This document shows, in pieces, positions 1 to 8,410 of a stretch of 36,842 nt of DNA. The DNA lies in NCBI GenBank assembly GCA_045636145.1, contig JAZTWV010000011.1, positions 1-36,842 on the forward strand. The letters run 5' to 3'. The DNA comes from Flemingiibacterium sp045636145 (GTDB lineage: Bacteria > Bacillota > Clostridia > Oscillospirales > CAG-272). A model generated the notes under the pieces. That model was given only the letters and a program-made list of their open reading frames with translations. It was not told the DNA's origin and searched no databases. Made by a program: the position numbers and the translations under genes. The stretch's first letter is position 1. Every line of letters starts with the position of its first letter.

Positions 1-568
1 CGCTTCTTGCCATGTCAAGCTGTTGTGCGCGTGCGGTCTTTTCCATCTGCGCTATTTGCTCGGCGATAATAGGCATGGGAGCTTCCGCATATCCCTGCTC
101 CTGTATTATCTCAACATTGTATCTGATACCAAACTCACCGAAGATTATGTTTGAAATTATCTCGTTTGTTCCGGCAGTGTAAAGAAGCTCGATACCGCCG
201 TTGTTGAATGAAAGTCGGATTACAAGCTTGTCCCCGTCAATACCGAAATCGTACTCGTTAAAAAAGCCCCGTGAAACCGCACCCACACGGTTAAGCTCCA
301 GCATCACCTCGGGTATGTAGGACGGATTCCACAGCGCGGAATCGTATCTGGGAAGAATGCGTACTACAGTGAGATCATAAGCGGCGCGAAGCTTTTCTTC
401 TATCTCGTAAAGCGTGTTTTTCTTTATTATTTCGGGAAAATGCGCGGTGACTTCAACGACACGTCTTTCCTTGTCTACGCGCGAGGAAACCTCCGAGGCA
501 GCATCAAGAATCCGCCGCTCAGAGTCGGTCTGTTGGTATTTTGAAAATATTTTCTCAAATTTGTTCAT
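1..568 (-). CDS. polC: PolC-type DNA polymerase III alpha subunit, N-terminal part (cut by window edge)
   Basis: The reading frame starts at the ATG complementary to 566-568 and is open to base 1, giving about 189 residues; the rest lies outside the window. It begins MNKFEKIFSKYQQ and contains a mixed alpha/beta region (EVTAHFPEIIKKNTLYEIEEK, then FNEYDFGIDGDKLVIRLSF) like the non-catalytic N-terminal domain that precedes the OB fold in Gram-positive PolC. No exonuclease or polymerase motif is inside the window, so the call rests on this domain plus position: in Clostridia polC commonly follows dxr-rseP-ispG, as here. PolC is the essential leading-strand replicase of Firmicutes. The start is preceded by an AGGCGGTGAT-type Shine-Dalgarno. 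A dispersed repeat element separates it from ispG. Confidence 0.8.
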   Translation of the reverse strand, partial: MNKFEKIFSKYQQTDSERRILDAASEVSSRVDKERRVVEVTAHFPEIIKKNTLYEIEEKLRAAYDLTVVRILPRYDSALWNPSYIPEVMLELNRVGAVSRGFFNEYDFGIDGDKLVIRLSFNNGGIELLYTAGTNEIISNIIFGEFGIRYNVEIIQEQGYAEAPMPIIAEQIAQMEKTARAQQLDMARS

Positions 569-602
569 CGTATCACCGCCTTGTTTTTGTAATGCTGTTT
601 TT

Positions 603-963
603 TGAGGAACGTGGATGCCTGTATCACCGCAGGTGAGGCGTTTCGCCCCCTCGCGCGCCGCCAAGCGGTCGCGCCCCACCACACAACCAATTGCCGCTAA
701 CCAACAAAAAATTACCGCCACACAAGCCTGCGTAATGGTGCGTTTTCGAAAGCGGCGGGAGCAAGCCCCCGCCCTACGGGGTCATAATCAATCTTTGCCA
801 CACAACCGGTTACGCACACCCAAGCCGCCGGAATGGTGCGGGGCCATGCAGGCGGCGCGAATGTGGCGCACGAGCGATTCTGCAATCACGTTGCCTTAAC
901 GGTAAGCAATTCCCTGTATAAAGTTCTTTGCACAGCTTTCTTTCAAGAAAGCGCGTAATTCCC
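603..963. repeat. Dispersed hairpin-module element, copy 1 (one recognisable terminal repeat)
   Basis: This fills the 395-base gap between ispG and polC. The right side has the family tip: a CTGTATAAAGTTCTTTG block at about 914-930 and the palindrome GCTTTCTTTCAAGAAAGC (936-953). Inside are a full GCCGCC/GGCGGC hairpin module (824-856), a truncated GCCTGC-type copy (725-744), a short CG-TTTT/AAA-GCG hairpin (741-754) and a GGCGGG/CCCGCC hairpin (754-773). A CAAGCGG-GCGCCCC block near 661-680 recurs at about 35569-35584. The left tip is not recognisable, so the copy may be truncated. The ispG stop TAG lies in the outermost bases of the right tip. I see no gene in it. Confidence 0.8.
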
Positions 964-2022
964 CTACATCCTATTTATCTCATCCCTCAAAACCTCAAGA
1001 ATGCAGTCCTCGGGATATTTTCCAACTATCTCGCCCTTTTTGAAAAGGAGAGCCTCGCCGACGCCGCCGGCGATTCCTATGTCAGCTTCGCGTGCCTCGC
1101 CCGGACCGTTGACCGCGCATCCCATGAGCGCAACCTTGAGCCGACGCGATGGATGAAGTGACGGAAGTATCTCCTCCTCAAAGCGCACCGAAAGTCCGAT
1201 AAGATCAATCTTTGTTCTGCCGCAGGTGGGACAGGATACAACATCAATCGCTCCGCCGCCAAGTCCGAGCGCAGAAAGAAGCGCCCTGCCCTCTTTAACT
1301 TCAAGCAGGGGATCAGCAGTCAGCGAAACACGGATCGTGTCGCCGATCCCGTCGCACAGAAGCGAACCAATGCCCACCGCCGATTTGAGCGTGCCCATGT
1401 GCGCGCTTCCTGCCTCCGTAACACCGATGTGGAGCGGATAGTCGCAGGTACCGTGCAGTATGCGGTTGGCGTTTATCATGGTGCGTACATCCGAGGACTT
1501 TATTGATATGACAATGTCCGAAAAATTCAGCTCTTCAAGTATGTGAACGTGCTCCATGGCACTTTCTGCCAGTGCCTCTGCTGTGGGAGCACCGTATTTG
1601 TTAAGTATCTCACGCTTCAGTGAGCCGCCGTTGACACCTATTCGAATGGGAATCCCACCGTCCAGACAGGCGGCAACCACCTCGGCAACCTTGTACCTCT
1701 CGCCGATGTTTCCGGGGTTTATACGTATCTTGTCGACCCCTGCCGCGGCGCAGGCAAGAGCTATCTTGTAGTCAAAATGTATGTCCGCCACAAGGGGCAC
1801 GGTGATGTCCGATTTTTTCAGTGCCGCCACGGTGTCCGCCGCCTCTATATCCGGAACGGCAAGCCGCACGATGTCGCATCCTGCCGCCGCAAGAGCGGAA
1901 ATCTGGGTGTAGACCGCGCCAAAGTCGTGGCTGTCAACGTTTGTCATGGACTGCACCGTTACAGGTGCACCGCCGCCTATATATATTCCGCCAACGCGGA
2001 CCTGTTTTCTGTTATTTTTCAT
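964..2022 (-). CDS. ispG: 4-hydroxy-3-methylbut-2-enyl diphosphate synthase (IspG/GcpE)
   Basis: 352 residues, a normal length for the bacterial single-domain type. IspG converts methylerythritol cyclodiphosphate to HMBPP, the penultimate step of the MEP isoprenoid pathway, using a [4Fe-4S] cluster in the cytosol. The start MKNNRKQVRVGG is followed by the family stretch PVTVQSMTNVDSHD, the TIM-barrel segment RINPGNIGERYK, and the cluster cysteines in VVSCPTCGRT (two) and MGCAVNGPGEA (third). An AAGGACGG Shine-Dalgarno precedes the ATG, 51 bases after the rseP stop. With dxr, uppS and rseP in the same run it links isoprenoid supply to undecaprenyl phosphate synthesis. It ends in TAG inside the tip of repeat copy 1. 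Confidence 0.97.
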   Translation of the reverse strand: MKNNRKQVRVGGIYIGGGAPVTVQSMTNVDSHDFGAVYTQISALAAAGCDIVRLAVPDIEAADTVAALKKSDITVPLVADIHFDYKIALACAAAGVDKIRINPGNIGERYKVAEVVAACLDGGIPIRIGVNGGSLKREILNKYGAPTAEALAESAMEHVHILEELNFSDIVISIKSSDVRTMINANRILHGTCDYPLHIGVTEAGSAHMGTLKSAVGIGSLLCDGIGDTIRVSLTADPLLEVKEGRALLSALGLGGGAIDVVSCPTCGRTKIDLIGLSVRFEEEILPSLHPSRRLKVALMGCAVNGPGEAREADIGIAGGVGEALLFKKGEIVGKYPEDCILEVLRDEINRM

Positions 2023-2073
2023 ATTTTTCCGTCCTTTTGTAAGGGTATTTGCGCAAGCACCGTGGTTTTACGC

Positions 2074-3105
2074 TTACGAAAAAAGTCCAATGACATCTTT
2101 AAAGGTTATGGCAACCATAAGCCCCATTAAGATGACGATTCCGGCAAAATGTATATATCCCTCGATCTCCGGCTTCAAGGGCTTTCCGCGGAGTAGCTCC
2201 ACAAGCTGAAAAGCGAGCCTGCCGCCGTCAAGTGCCGGAAGCGGAAGTATATTGAACACGCCAAGATTCATAGTTATGGCAACCGTCAGAAAAAGGAAGC
2301 TTCCGACGCCGTTTTTCGCCGCATCGCTTACAGCTGTAGTGACACCCACGGGTCCCGAAACGTGTTCAACTCCGTATTTTCCCGAAACGAGGTCGATTAT
2401 TGATTCCCACACCATTTTCACCGCCGAAACGGAGCGGAAGAAGGTGTGACGAACCACATTAACAAAGTTTTTAGCCTCCCGCTCGGTGGAAAAGTCCGCT
2501 CTGCCGAATTCTATGCCCTCGGATATGTCTGTTGGGAAAACCACGTCGTGCAGTTTGATTTTCTCGCCGTTTCTGATAACCGTAAGGTCAACAGGCTCGG
2601 TGGCGTCGTGCATGATCTCGTAGGAAAGGTCGCCTGCCACAAACACGCGCTCGCCGCCGACGGCGATAATCTTATCGCCAACGCGCAGTCCGGTCTGCTC
2701 AGTAAGTGCGCCGTCGGCGAAGCTGTGCACGGTGGTGCTTCCAAGACCGCTCGACATCATGACGACCACCGCCATGAGCACAAAGCCTGCCACGAAATTC
2801 ATAAATGCGCCTGCCGCGGTGATTATCATTCTCTGCCACACAGGCTTATTTGAGAATCCGTTCTCGTCAAAGGTGGATTCGTCCTCGCCCACCATGGAGA
2901 CGTATCCTCCGACAGGTAGGAGTTTCAGCGAATACACTGTACCGCTTTTCTTAGAGCGTCTGGAGAATATCTTCGGTCCCATTCCCAGAGAAAACTCGTT
3001 TATCGGCACGGAAAATATCCTTGCCGCGGTATAGTGACCAAGCTCATGGAGCAGTATCAGCACCGACAGCATAAGCAGTGTCAGCAATATATGCCATATG
3101 TTCAT
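2074..3105 (-). CDS. rseP: RIP site-2 metalloprotease RseP (M50 family)
   Basis: 343 residues. This intramembrane zinc protease cleaves anti-sigma factors and remnant signal peptides within the membrane. The first transmembrane helix carries the zinc motif HELGH at residues 20-24; a PDZ domain follows in the middle (GLRVGDKIIAVGGERV); the second metal motif LPLPALDGGR lies near the C-terminus, followed by two more hydrophobic segments. All catalytic residues are present. An AGAGGT Shine-Dalgarno precedes the ATG. In many Firmicutes it sits between dxr and ispG or proS, as here, but a 430-bp repeat element separates it from dxr. An anti-sigma-like protein is encoded at 23371-24918; whether it is a substrate cannot be told from sequence. 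Confidence 0.96.
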   Translation of the reverse strand: MNIWHILLTLLMLSVLILLHELGHYTAARIFSVPINEFSLGMGPKIFSRRSKKSGTVYSLKLLPVGGYVSMVGEDESTFDENGFSNKPVWQRMIITAAGAFMNFVAGFVLMAVVVMMSSGLGSTTVHSFADGALTEQTGLRVGDKIIAVGGERVFVAGDLSYEIMHDATEPVDLTVIRNGEKIKLHDVVFPTDISEGIEFGRADFSTEREAKNFVNVVRHTFFRSVSAVKMVWESIIDLVSGKYGVEHVSGPVGVTTAVSDAAKNGVGSFLFLTVAITMNLGVFNILPLPALDGGRLAFQLVELLRGKPLKPEIEGYIHFAGIVILMGLMVAITFKDVIGLFS

Positions 3106-3126
3106 TGACGTTTACCTCTTTTTCAA

Positions 3127-3553
3127 AATGGGGGGGATACGCGCTTTTTTTGAAAAAAAGCTGCGCAAAAAAACTTTAAACAGGGCTTTGCCCATACTCC
3201 TACAGTTGAAGCATCGAATTTGTTTCTTTAATGCTCCAATTGTGGTGTTTTTTTGCGTGTACGACAGCGTGTTTGCATACCGCGCTCCCAGTAGCCGGGA
3301 GACCCCAGCAGATGCAAGCATCTGCAAGCCCCGGCAGATCGTTTGCTATAATTTTTTCTCTTGCGGAACAGCTTTCCTGAGTGCAAATAAAGTTAGAATT
3401 ACGTACACCCAAGCCGCCGGAATGGTGCGGGGCCATGCAGGCGGCGCGGGCGAAGCGCACAAACGATTCTGCAATCACGTTGCCTTAGCGGTGTAGTGCT
3501 TTCTTGTATAAAGTTCTTTGCACAGCTTTCTTTCAAGAAAGCGCGTAACTCCT
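3127..3553. repeat. Dispersed hairpin-module element, copy 2 (complete, both tips)
   Basis: The left tip (about 3127-3175) reads inward through GCGCTTT, a GAAAAAAAGC arm and AACTTTAAACAGG. The right tip (3506-3553) is its inverted counterpart with CTTGTATAAAGTTCTTTG and GCTTTCTTTCAAGAAAGC. The left half carries the long module also seen in copies at 10428-10618 and 35318-35508. Here its CCGGG/CCCGG stem loop holds an extra perfect hairpin GCAGATG-CAAG-CATCTGC (about 3309-3326). The right half has the GCCGCC/GGCGGC hairpin (3413-3445). The element lies between dxr and rseP, and the last codons of dxr lie inside its right tip. Confidence 0.88.
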
Positions 3554-4705
3554 ATGCACTCCAACTATCCCGCTCGCAATCCCACTGGCTTCTTTTGCCG
3601 CGGCGAGGATGTCAGCGATGGTTGGTTTTTTTATATTCTTCATGCGAGATATGGCTTCGGAGACTACATCCGCAATTGCGGTAAATCCGATCTTGCCGGC
3701 GATAAACGCCTCAACCGCCGCCTCATCTGCCGCGACAAGCGCCGCAGGTATGACGCCGCCTGCCTTTATGCAGTCGTAAGCGAGAGCAAGCAGGGGAAAA
3801 TTCTCGAAATCCGGCTTAAAAAACGTCAGCTTACCAAGCTCAGTAAGATCAAGCCGCCCCATGAGTCCGGGAACTCTTTCGGGGTAGGTCATGGCGTACT
3901 GCGCGCAAAGGCGCATATCCGGTACGGAAAGCTGTGCCAAAACCGCATTATCAGTATATTCTACCATAGAATGTATTATACTCTCGCGATGAACTACAAC
4001 TTCAACAGTGTCCGGTAAAACGTCAAAAAGATGAACCGCTTCGATAACTTCAAAGCCCTTGTTCATCAGAGTCGCAGAATCTATTGTTATTTTTGAGCCC
4101 ATCTTCCAGGTGGGATGCGCAAGCGCACGCTCGGGGGTTATCCCCTCCATTTCACTCCGTGTCATACCGAAAAACGGTCCGCCGGACGCGGTAAGAAGTA
4201 TGCGGCTTATCTCTGCACCGCACCTCCCGTTAAGGCACTGGAATATGGCGGAATGCTCGCTGTCAACGGGAATTATCTCGCCGCCGCACTCCCTTTTGGT
4301 TCGGTTTACGATCTCGCCTGCCATAACGATGCTCTCTTTGTTGGCAAGACCTATCCGCTTGCCGGCTTTAAGTGCCGCAAGGGTAGGTTCAAGTCCCGCA
4401 CTGCCGCCTACCGAATTGAATACCACATCCGCCGCAGGACACGCCGCCGCTTCAAGAAGTGCCGTATGACCGCCAAGAACGGTAATGCCGGTGTCGGCAA
4501 GCTTTATTTTAAGCTCCCTTGCCGCCCCCTCGTTTTCCATAACGCAGGTGCGGGGTTTAAGAAGCCGCGCCTGGGATTCCATTGTTTTCACGTCCTGTGA
4601 TGCGGCAAGAACCTCGGTTTTAACCCCAAGATCGGCGGCAACCTCTACGGTCTGCTGTCCCACCGACCCCGTTGAGCCGAGAATTGCAATTGTTTTTTCT
4701 ATCAT
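3533..4705 (-). CDS. dxr: 1-deoxy-D-xylulose 5-phosphate reductoisomerase
   Basis: 390 residues. It catalyses the NADPH-dependent rearrangement and reduction of DXP to MEP, the committed step of the MEP pathway. The N-terminal Rossmann motif is AILGSTGSVGQQT, followed by the NADPH-domain segment GKRIGLANKESIVMAG. The metal and substrate region includes PVDSEHSAIFQCL and LTASGGPF, and a later conserved block is KMGSKITIDSATLMNKG. The start MIEKTIAILG fits the family although its Shine-Dalgarno is weak. The C-terminus is odd: after ADILAAAKEA the tail runs SGIASGIVGVHRSYALS, and the codons for about RSYALS plus the TGA lie in the terminal repeat of copy 2. The enzyme core looks intact. Confidence 0.96.
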   Translation of the reverse strand: MIEKTIAILGSTGSVGQQTVEVAADLGVKTEVLAASQDVKTMESQARLLKPRTCVMENEGAARELKIKLADTGITVLGGHTALLEAAACPAADVVFNSVGGSAGLEPTLAALKAGKRIGLANKESIVMAGEIVNRTKRECGGEIIPVDSEHSAIFQCLNGRCGAEISRILLTASGGPFFGMTRSEMEGITPERALAHPTWKMGSKITIDSATLMNKGFEVIEAVHLFDVLPDTVEVVVHRESIIHSMVEYTDNAVLAQLSVPDMRLCAQYAMTYPERVPGLMGRLDLTELGKLTFFKPDFENFPLLALAYDCIKAGGVIPAALVAADEAAVEAFIAGKIGFTAIADVVSEAISRMKNIKKPTIADILAAAKEASGIASGIVGVHRSYALS

Positions 4706-4836
4706 AATATTTACCGTGTCTTTCGCTTTGCGAAAGCTTCCTTACTTGAGATTTGAGGATGGTTTTGCGAAGCAAAATCGTCGCTGGAAGCGGAGAGAAA
4801 CTCAAATCAATTGCGTGAAAAAGAATTTTTCACGCT
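4706..4836 (-). other. Structured cdsA-dxr intergenic region with terminator-like hairpin
   Basis: 131 bases between cdsA and dxr. Directly after the cdsA stop is a perfect 10-bp hairpin, GCGTGAAAAA at 4813-4822 with TTTTTCACGC at 4826-4835 and a 3-base loop. Further on, ATTTGAG (4751-4757) pairs with CTCAAAT (4801-4807), with TTG/CAA continuing past a small bulge. This encloses a second hairpin, TTTTGC/GCAAAA (4763-4777). The dispersed family tips are not recognisable here. It could be a weak terminator or an mRNA processing site within the operon; the function is inferred only from base pairing. Confidence 0.45.
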
Positions 4837-5697
4837 TTACCTAAAAAGCGAGAATATTTCAGGATGCGAGCATATCATCATAAGAAACGGAGCTATGGCG
4901 AGGATGGAGTCAAACCGGTCCATAACGCCGCCGTGACCGGGAAACAGCTTTCCGTAATCCTTGATTCCGTACTGCCTCTTAATAAGCGAGGCTATAAGAT
5001 CGCCGAAAATTGATATAATCGCCACAACAACGCCTGTTACTGCAAGGGAGATGTATTTTGGCTCTGCCACACCTGCAAGGCTTGCGATAAATCCAAGAAG
5101 TGCAAATGCAATGCCGCCGAATATCACTCCGCCAACAGCACCCTCCACCGTCTTCTTGGGGCTGACATCGGGTATAAGCTTATGCTTACCGAAGGCTCTG
5201 CCGCAGAAATATCCTGCCGCATCCGGCACCCACGCGCCGATGAACACAAGCACAAACATATAGATGCCGAGATCAGCATCCCCGAGGCTCACGTCACGAA
5301 GAAGTATCATAGACGTAAAGCCTGCGGTTATATAGATAGTTGTAACCGCGCACAGTGCCATGTCTCCAAGAGCCTTAGTGCCCTTTGACACTACGGCAAG
5401 GCACAACAGGTAGAACATATACACAAATGCCAACGCGGCAAAAATAGCGAGAAAATAGGAGCTTCTCTCAAGTGCCGCCCTAACATAGCGCGTGGCAAAT
5501 GTAACGATACCGGCAAATAATATTGACGGTACAGATATTTCAAGTTTTTTTCGAAGCCCTATGCATGAAAGCATCTCAAACGCGCCTATAGCGGCAAAAA
5601 GTCCCACCGCAAAAGGCAAAACTACGGTATCTGAAAACAACAGTACGACCACCACTATCGGTATTCCGATAGCAGAGGTAAGAATACGCTGCTTCAT
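4837..5697 (-). CDS. cdsA: Phosphatidate cytidylyltransferase (CDP-diglyceride synthase)
   Basis: 286 residues, multi-pass membrane protein with about eight hydrophobic segments beginning at residue 8. It makes CDP-diacylglycerol from phosphatidic acid and CTP, the branch point of phospholipid synthesis. The family signature is visible as DVSPKKTVEGAVGGVIFG and the C-terminal KDYGKLFPGHGGVMDRFDS, whose Asp residues bind metal. A GGAGG Shine-Dalgarno stands before the ATG, and the uppS stop is 21 bases upstream, so the two are co-transcribed. The pairing uppS-cdsA is standard in Firmicutes. Confidence 0.96.
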   Translation of the reverse strand: MKQRILTSAIGIPIVVVVLLFSDTVVLPFAVGLFAAIGAFEMLSCIGLRKKLEISVPSILFAGIVTFATRYVRAALERSSYFLAIFAALAFVYMFYLLCLAVVSKGTKALGDMALCAVTTIYITAGFTSMILLRDVSLGDADLGIYMFVLVFIGAWVPDAAGYFCGRAFGKHKLIPDVSPKKTVEGAVGGVIFGGIAFALLGFIASLAGVAEPKYISLAVTGVVVAIISIFGDLIASLIKRQYGIKDYGKLFPGHGGVMDRFDSILAIAPFLMMICSHPEIFSLFR

Positions 5698-5718
5698 AAT
5701 AATCCTCCATAAAAGACA

Positions 5719-6426
5719 TCACACAACTCCGCCAAAACGGCGTGTGCGTGAGTAATAAGCGTCCACGGCAGCATCAACATCGCTCTCGCCGAAATCCGGC
5801 CACAGCGTGTCGGTGAAATGGAACTCCGAATAGACGGACTGCCATGTAAGGAAGTTCGACAGTCTCAGCTCTCCTGCCGAGCGGACTATAAGGTCGGGGT
5901 CACGCTGACCTGCGGTATAAAGCTCACCTTCGATAAGCTCCTCGGAAAATTCCGTGATTCCCTTAGAAGCAAGCCTATTGACGGCATTCACGATCTCGGC
6001 TCTGCCGCCGTAATTGACGGCGATATTAAGCTTATATCGGTTTTTCGCCGATTCGCGCTCGATACGCTCCATCAGCTCCCGTGTGTCGGGGTCAAACGGA
6101 GCTTTATCTCCGAGAAATGTAACGTGCATATTGCGCTCTGTCATTTCCTTTATGCCGCGCTTAAGGTAAGAAGCAAACAGCGTCATTATCGCCTTTACTT
6201 CGTGTTGGGGGCGCTTCCAATTCTCTGTTGAAAAGGCGTATATAGTCACGGTATCAATTCCGCCGGCAAAGCAGTATTCCGCCACTCGCATAAATGTTTT
6301 TGCACCCTCGGTATGACCGGCTTCTCTGGGAAGTCCGCGTTTTTTCGCCCATCTTCCGTTACCGTCCATTATGAACGCAATGTGGGAAAGGCGTTTCTTT
6401 TGGCTATTCTCGTCATGTACAAACAT
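5719..6426 (-). CDS. uppS: Isoprenyl transferase (undecaprenyl diphosphate synthase)
   Basis: 235 residues. This cis-prenyltransferase elongates farnesyl diphosphate with IPP to C55-PP, the lipid carrier for cell wall synthesis. Motifs: HIAFIMDGNGRWAKKRG with catalytic Asp about residue 21, then FSTENWKRP, and near the C-terminus DLIVRSAGELRLSNFLTWQ followed by YSEFHFTDTLWPDF. All are intact. A GAGGAGA Shine-Dalgarno precedes the ATG; frr lies 68 bases upstream and cdsA 21 bases downstream. Its products and substrates connect directly to ispG and dxr in the same run. Confidence 0.97.
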   Translation of the reverse strand: MFVHDENSQKKRLSHIAFIMDGNGRWAKKRGLPREAGHTEGAKTFMRVAEYCFAGGIDTVTIYAFSTENWKRPQHEVKAIMTLFASYLKRGIKEMTERNMHVTFLGDKAPFDPDTRELMERIERESAKNRYKLNIAVNYGGRAEIVNAVNRLASKGITEFSEELIEGELYTAGQRDPDLIVRSAGELRLSNFLTWQSVYSEFHFTDTLWPDFGESDVDAAVDAYYSRTRRFGGVV

Positions 6427-6494
6427 ACTATCTCCTCATACGCACAAAAAGGGGAATGCCAATATTCGCACGGCATCCCCCAAAATCAGCGGAC

Positions 6495-7049
6495 TCAGAT
6501 TTCCATGAGCTCCTTATTCTTGCGTGCGGTAACTTCGTCAATGACCTTGATATACTTATCGGTAAGATCCTGCACAGACTTATCGGAAGCCTTAAGCTCA
6601 TCCTCGGTCATCTCGCCGTCCTTCTTCATCTTCTTTGCGGCGTCGTTAGCGTCGCGGCGGATGTTTCTGACAGCAACCTTAGCGTCGTCGCCCATCTTTG
6701 CTACCTTCTTGGTAAGCTCTTTTCTTCTCTCCTCAGTAAGCTGGGGGAAAGAGATACGCAGAGTCTTACCGTCATTTGCGGGAGTGATACCCAGATCAGA
6801 AGCGAGGATCGCCTTCTCCATATTCTTAAGGGTAGTAGCATCCCAAGGAGTAATAACGATGGTACGCGCGTCGGTTACTTTAACCTCAGCCATCTGATTG
6901 AGCTTGGTAGGTGCGCCGTAGTAGTCCACCTCGATCTTATCAAGCAGTGCGGGATTTGCTCTGCCTGCTCTGATATCGGCAAGCTGGGACTCGTAGGATG
7001 CGATGGATTTCTGCATTTTTTCTTCATATGCTTTGCAGTCAAGTTTCAT
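6495..7049 (-). CDS. frr: Ribosome recycling factor
   Basis: 184 residues, the usual length. With EF-G it splits post-termination ribosomes. Visible motifs: ADIRAGRANPALLDKIEVDYYG, the hinge and beta domain TDARTIVITPWDATTLKNMEKAI, and the long C-terminal helices LTEERRKELTKKVAKMGDDAKVAVRNIRRDAND. An AAAGGA ribosome binding site precedes the ATG. It normally follows pyrH directly; here a repeat element of about 365 bases lies between the two, and its left tip is about 35 bases upstream of the frr start. Confidence 0.97.
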   Translation of the reverse strand: MKLDCKAYEEKMQKSIASYESQLADIRAGRANPALLDKIEVDYYGAPTKLNQMAEVKVTDARTIVITPWDATTLKNMEKAILASDLGITPANDGKTLRISFPQLTEERRKELTKKVAKMGDDAKVAVRNIRRDANDAAKKMKKDGEMTEDELKASDKSVQDLTDKYIKVIDEVTARKNKELMEI

Positions 7050-7083
7050 GGTATTTATCCTTTCTTTATGTGTGGTTTAGTGT

Positions 7084-7448
7084 TTGTGTGGGGGAATTAC
7101 GGTCGCTTTTTTGAAAAAAAGCTCCGCAAAGAACTTTATACAAGGAAATTGCACACCGCTAAGGCAACTCGAGTGCAAAATCGTTAGAACGCATCACTCG
7201 CGCCGCCTGCATGGCCCCGCACCATTCCGGCGGCTAGGATTGGCGGCAACCATTTGTGTGTCGATGGTGTTCGCGGCATTACCGTAGGGCGGGGGCTTGC
7301 TCCCGCCGTTCCAATGGAACGCCCCGTCACGCACCATTACGCAGGCTTGGGGTTGTGGCGACCGTTTGTGTGTCGATGGTGTTCGTAGCATTACCGTAGG
7401 GCGGGGGCTTGCTCCCGCCGTTCCAATGGAACGCCCCGTCACGCACCA
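7084..7448. repeat. Dispersed hairpin-module element, copy 3 (one tip, internal tandem duplication)
   Basis: The left tip (7084-7145) reads GGGGGAATTACGGTCGC, then a TTTTTT/AAAAAA hairpin, then GCAAAGAACTTTATACAAGG. The GCCGCC/GGCGGC hairpin follows in inverted orientation (7202-7234). The remainder is two direct copies of an approximately 87-base unit, about 7250-7336 and 7362-7448, period 112. Each has a GGCGGG/CCCGCC hairpin (7288-7306 and 7400-7418) and a GTTCCATTGGAAC hairpin; between them lies the start of a GCCTGC-type module (7331-7347). The right tip is missing, and the element stops about 15 bases short of the pyrH stop codon. No gene is seen. Confidence 0.82.
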
Positions 7449-7463
7449 ACCGCAATTTATCCC

Positions 7464-8219
7464 TTAATCGTCAACGACTATCGTACCTTCAACCTCGCCC
7501 ATGATGGCTCTGTAGATGTTCTCCGGCTCTTTAAGCTCGAAAACAAATGTCTTTATGTGATTCTCGTTTCCGAATGAAGCCGCAGTGGAGTCCATAGCTT
7601 TGAGATCCTTTGCAAGGATTTCCTTGTAGGAAACTTCCTCGTATCTTGTAGCTTTGGGGTCTTTCTTGGGGTCGGCGGTATAGATACCGTCGATATTCTT
7701 ACCCATAAGTATAACATCCGCGCCAACCTCAGCCGCGCGTACAGCCGCCGCGGTATCGGTGGAGATAAACGGAATACCAAGTCCGCCGCCGAGAATGACG
7801 ACTCTGCCCTTTTCAAGGTGTGCCACCGCGCGGTTTCTGATGTAAGGCTCTGCGTACTGCTTCATTTCAACGGCAGTGAGAACTCTGGTGTCGATTCCGT
7901 TCTGCTCGAAGAAATCCTGAAGTCCGAGAGCGTTGATGGTGGTTGCAAGCATACCCATGTGATCCGCACGGGTTCTGTCCATGTTAGTTCCCTGACGTCC
8001 GCGCCATATATTCCCTGCACCGACGATAATGCACACCTGACATCCGACCTCAACACAGCGTTTTACTACCTTTGCCACGCGGTCAAGCATATCGTAATCA
8101 AGTATGGGATACTCGCCCTTTGCGGCAAGCTCGCGGCGTTTTTCTTCCGAGGGAGCAAGTGCCTCTCCGGAAAGCTTCAAGAGAACTCGTTTGAATTTAG
8201 GCTCAGCCTTTTGACTCAT
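7464..8219 (-). CDS. pyrH: UMP kinase
   Basis: 251 residues. It phosphorylates UMP to UDP and belongs to the amino-acid kinase fold family, cytosolic and hexameric. Motifs: FKRVLLKLSGEAL at the N-terminus, the nucleotide and UMP site stretch VGAGNIWRGRQGTNMDRTRADHMGMLAT, RVVILGGGLGIPFISTDTAAAVRAAEVGADVILMGKNIDGIYTADPK in the middle, and FVFELKEPENIYRAIMGEVEGT near the end. Residues 13-20 (APSEEKRR) include a short lysine/arginine-rich insertion before the first loop. It has its own sigma-A-type promoter (8270-8298) downstream of a tsf terminator, so it begins a separate transcription unit. Confidence 0.96.
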   Translation of the reverse strand: MSQKAEPKFKRVLLKLSGEALAPSEEKRRELAAKGEYPILDYDMLDRVAKVVKRCVEVGCQVCIIVGAGNIWRGRQGTNMDRTRADHMGMLATTINALGLQDFFEQNGIDTRVLTAVEMKQYAEPYIRNRAVAHLEKGRVVILGGGLGIPFISTDTAAAVRAAEVGADVILMGKNIDGIYTADPKKDPKATRYEEVSYKEILAKDLKAMDSTAASFGNENHIKTFVFELKEPENIYRAIMGEVEGTIVVDD

Positions 8220-8269
8220 AATGTTCCACCATCCTTAGTACAGTTTTGGGCACAAAAGCCCTTTATAAT

Positions 8270-8298
8270 ATTGTAACCGATTTTGCGCCGTTTGTAAA
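8270..8298 (-). promoter_or_regulatory. Sigma-A-type promoter for pyrH
   Basis: On the minus strand, -35 TTTACA (8293-8298) and -10 TACAAT (8270-8275) are separated by exactly 17 bases. The -10 box is about 50 bases upstream of the pyrH start. It lies beyond the tsf terminator hairpin, so it allows pyrH, frr and downstream genes to be expressed independently of rpsB-tsf. Confidence 0.65.
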
Positions 8299-8410
8299 GA
8301 GGAAATGCAAAAATTCAGAGTAAATTTGCAATTTTTATCATCATCAGAGATATATTGACACCATAAGGCGATTTTTCGAAAAAAACGCTCTCGAAATCGC
8401 CCTGTTTACA

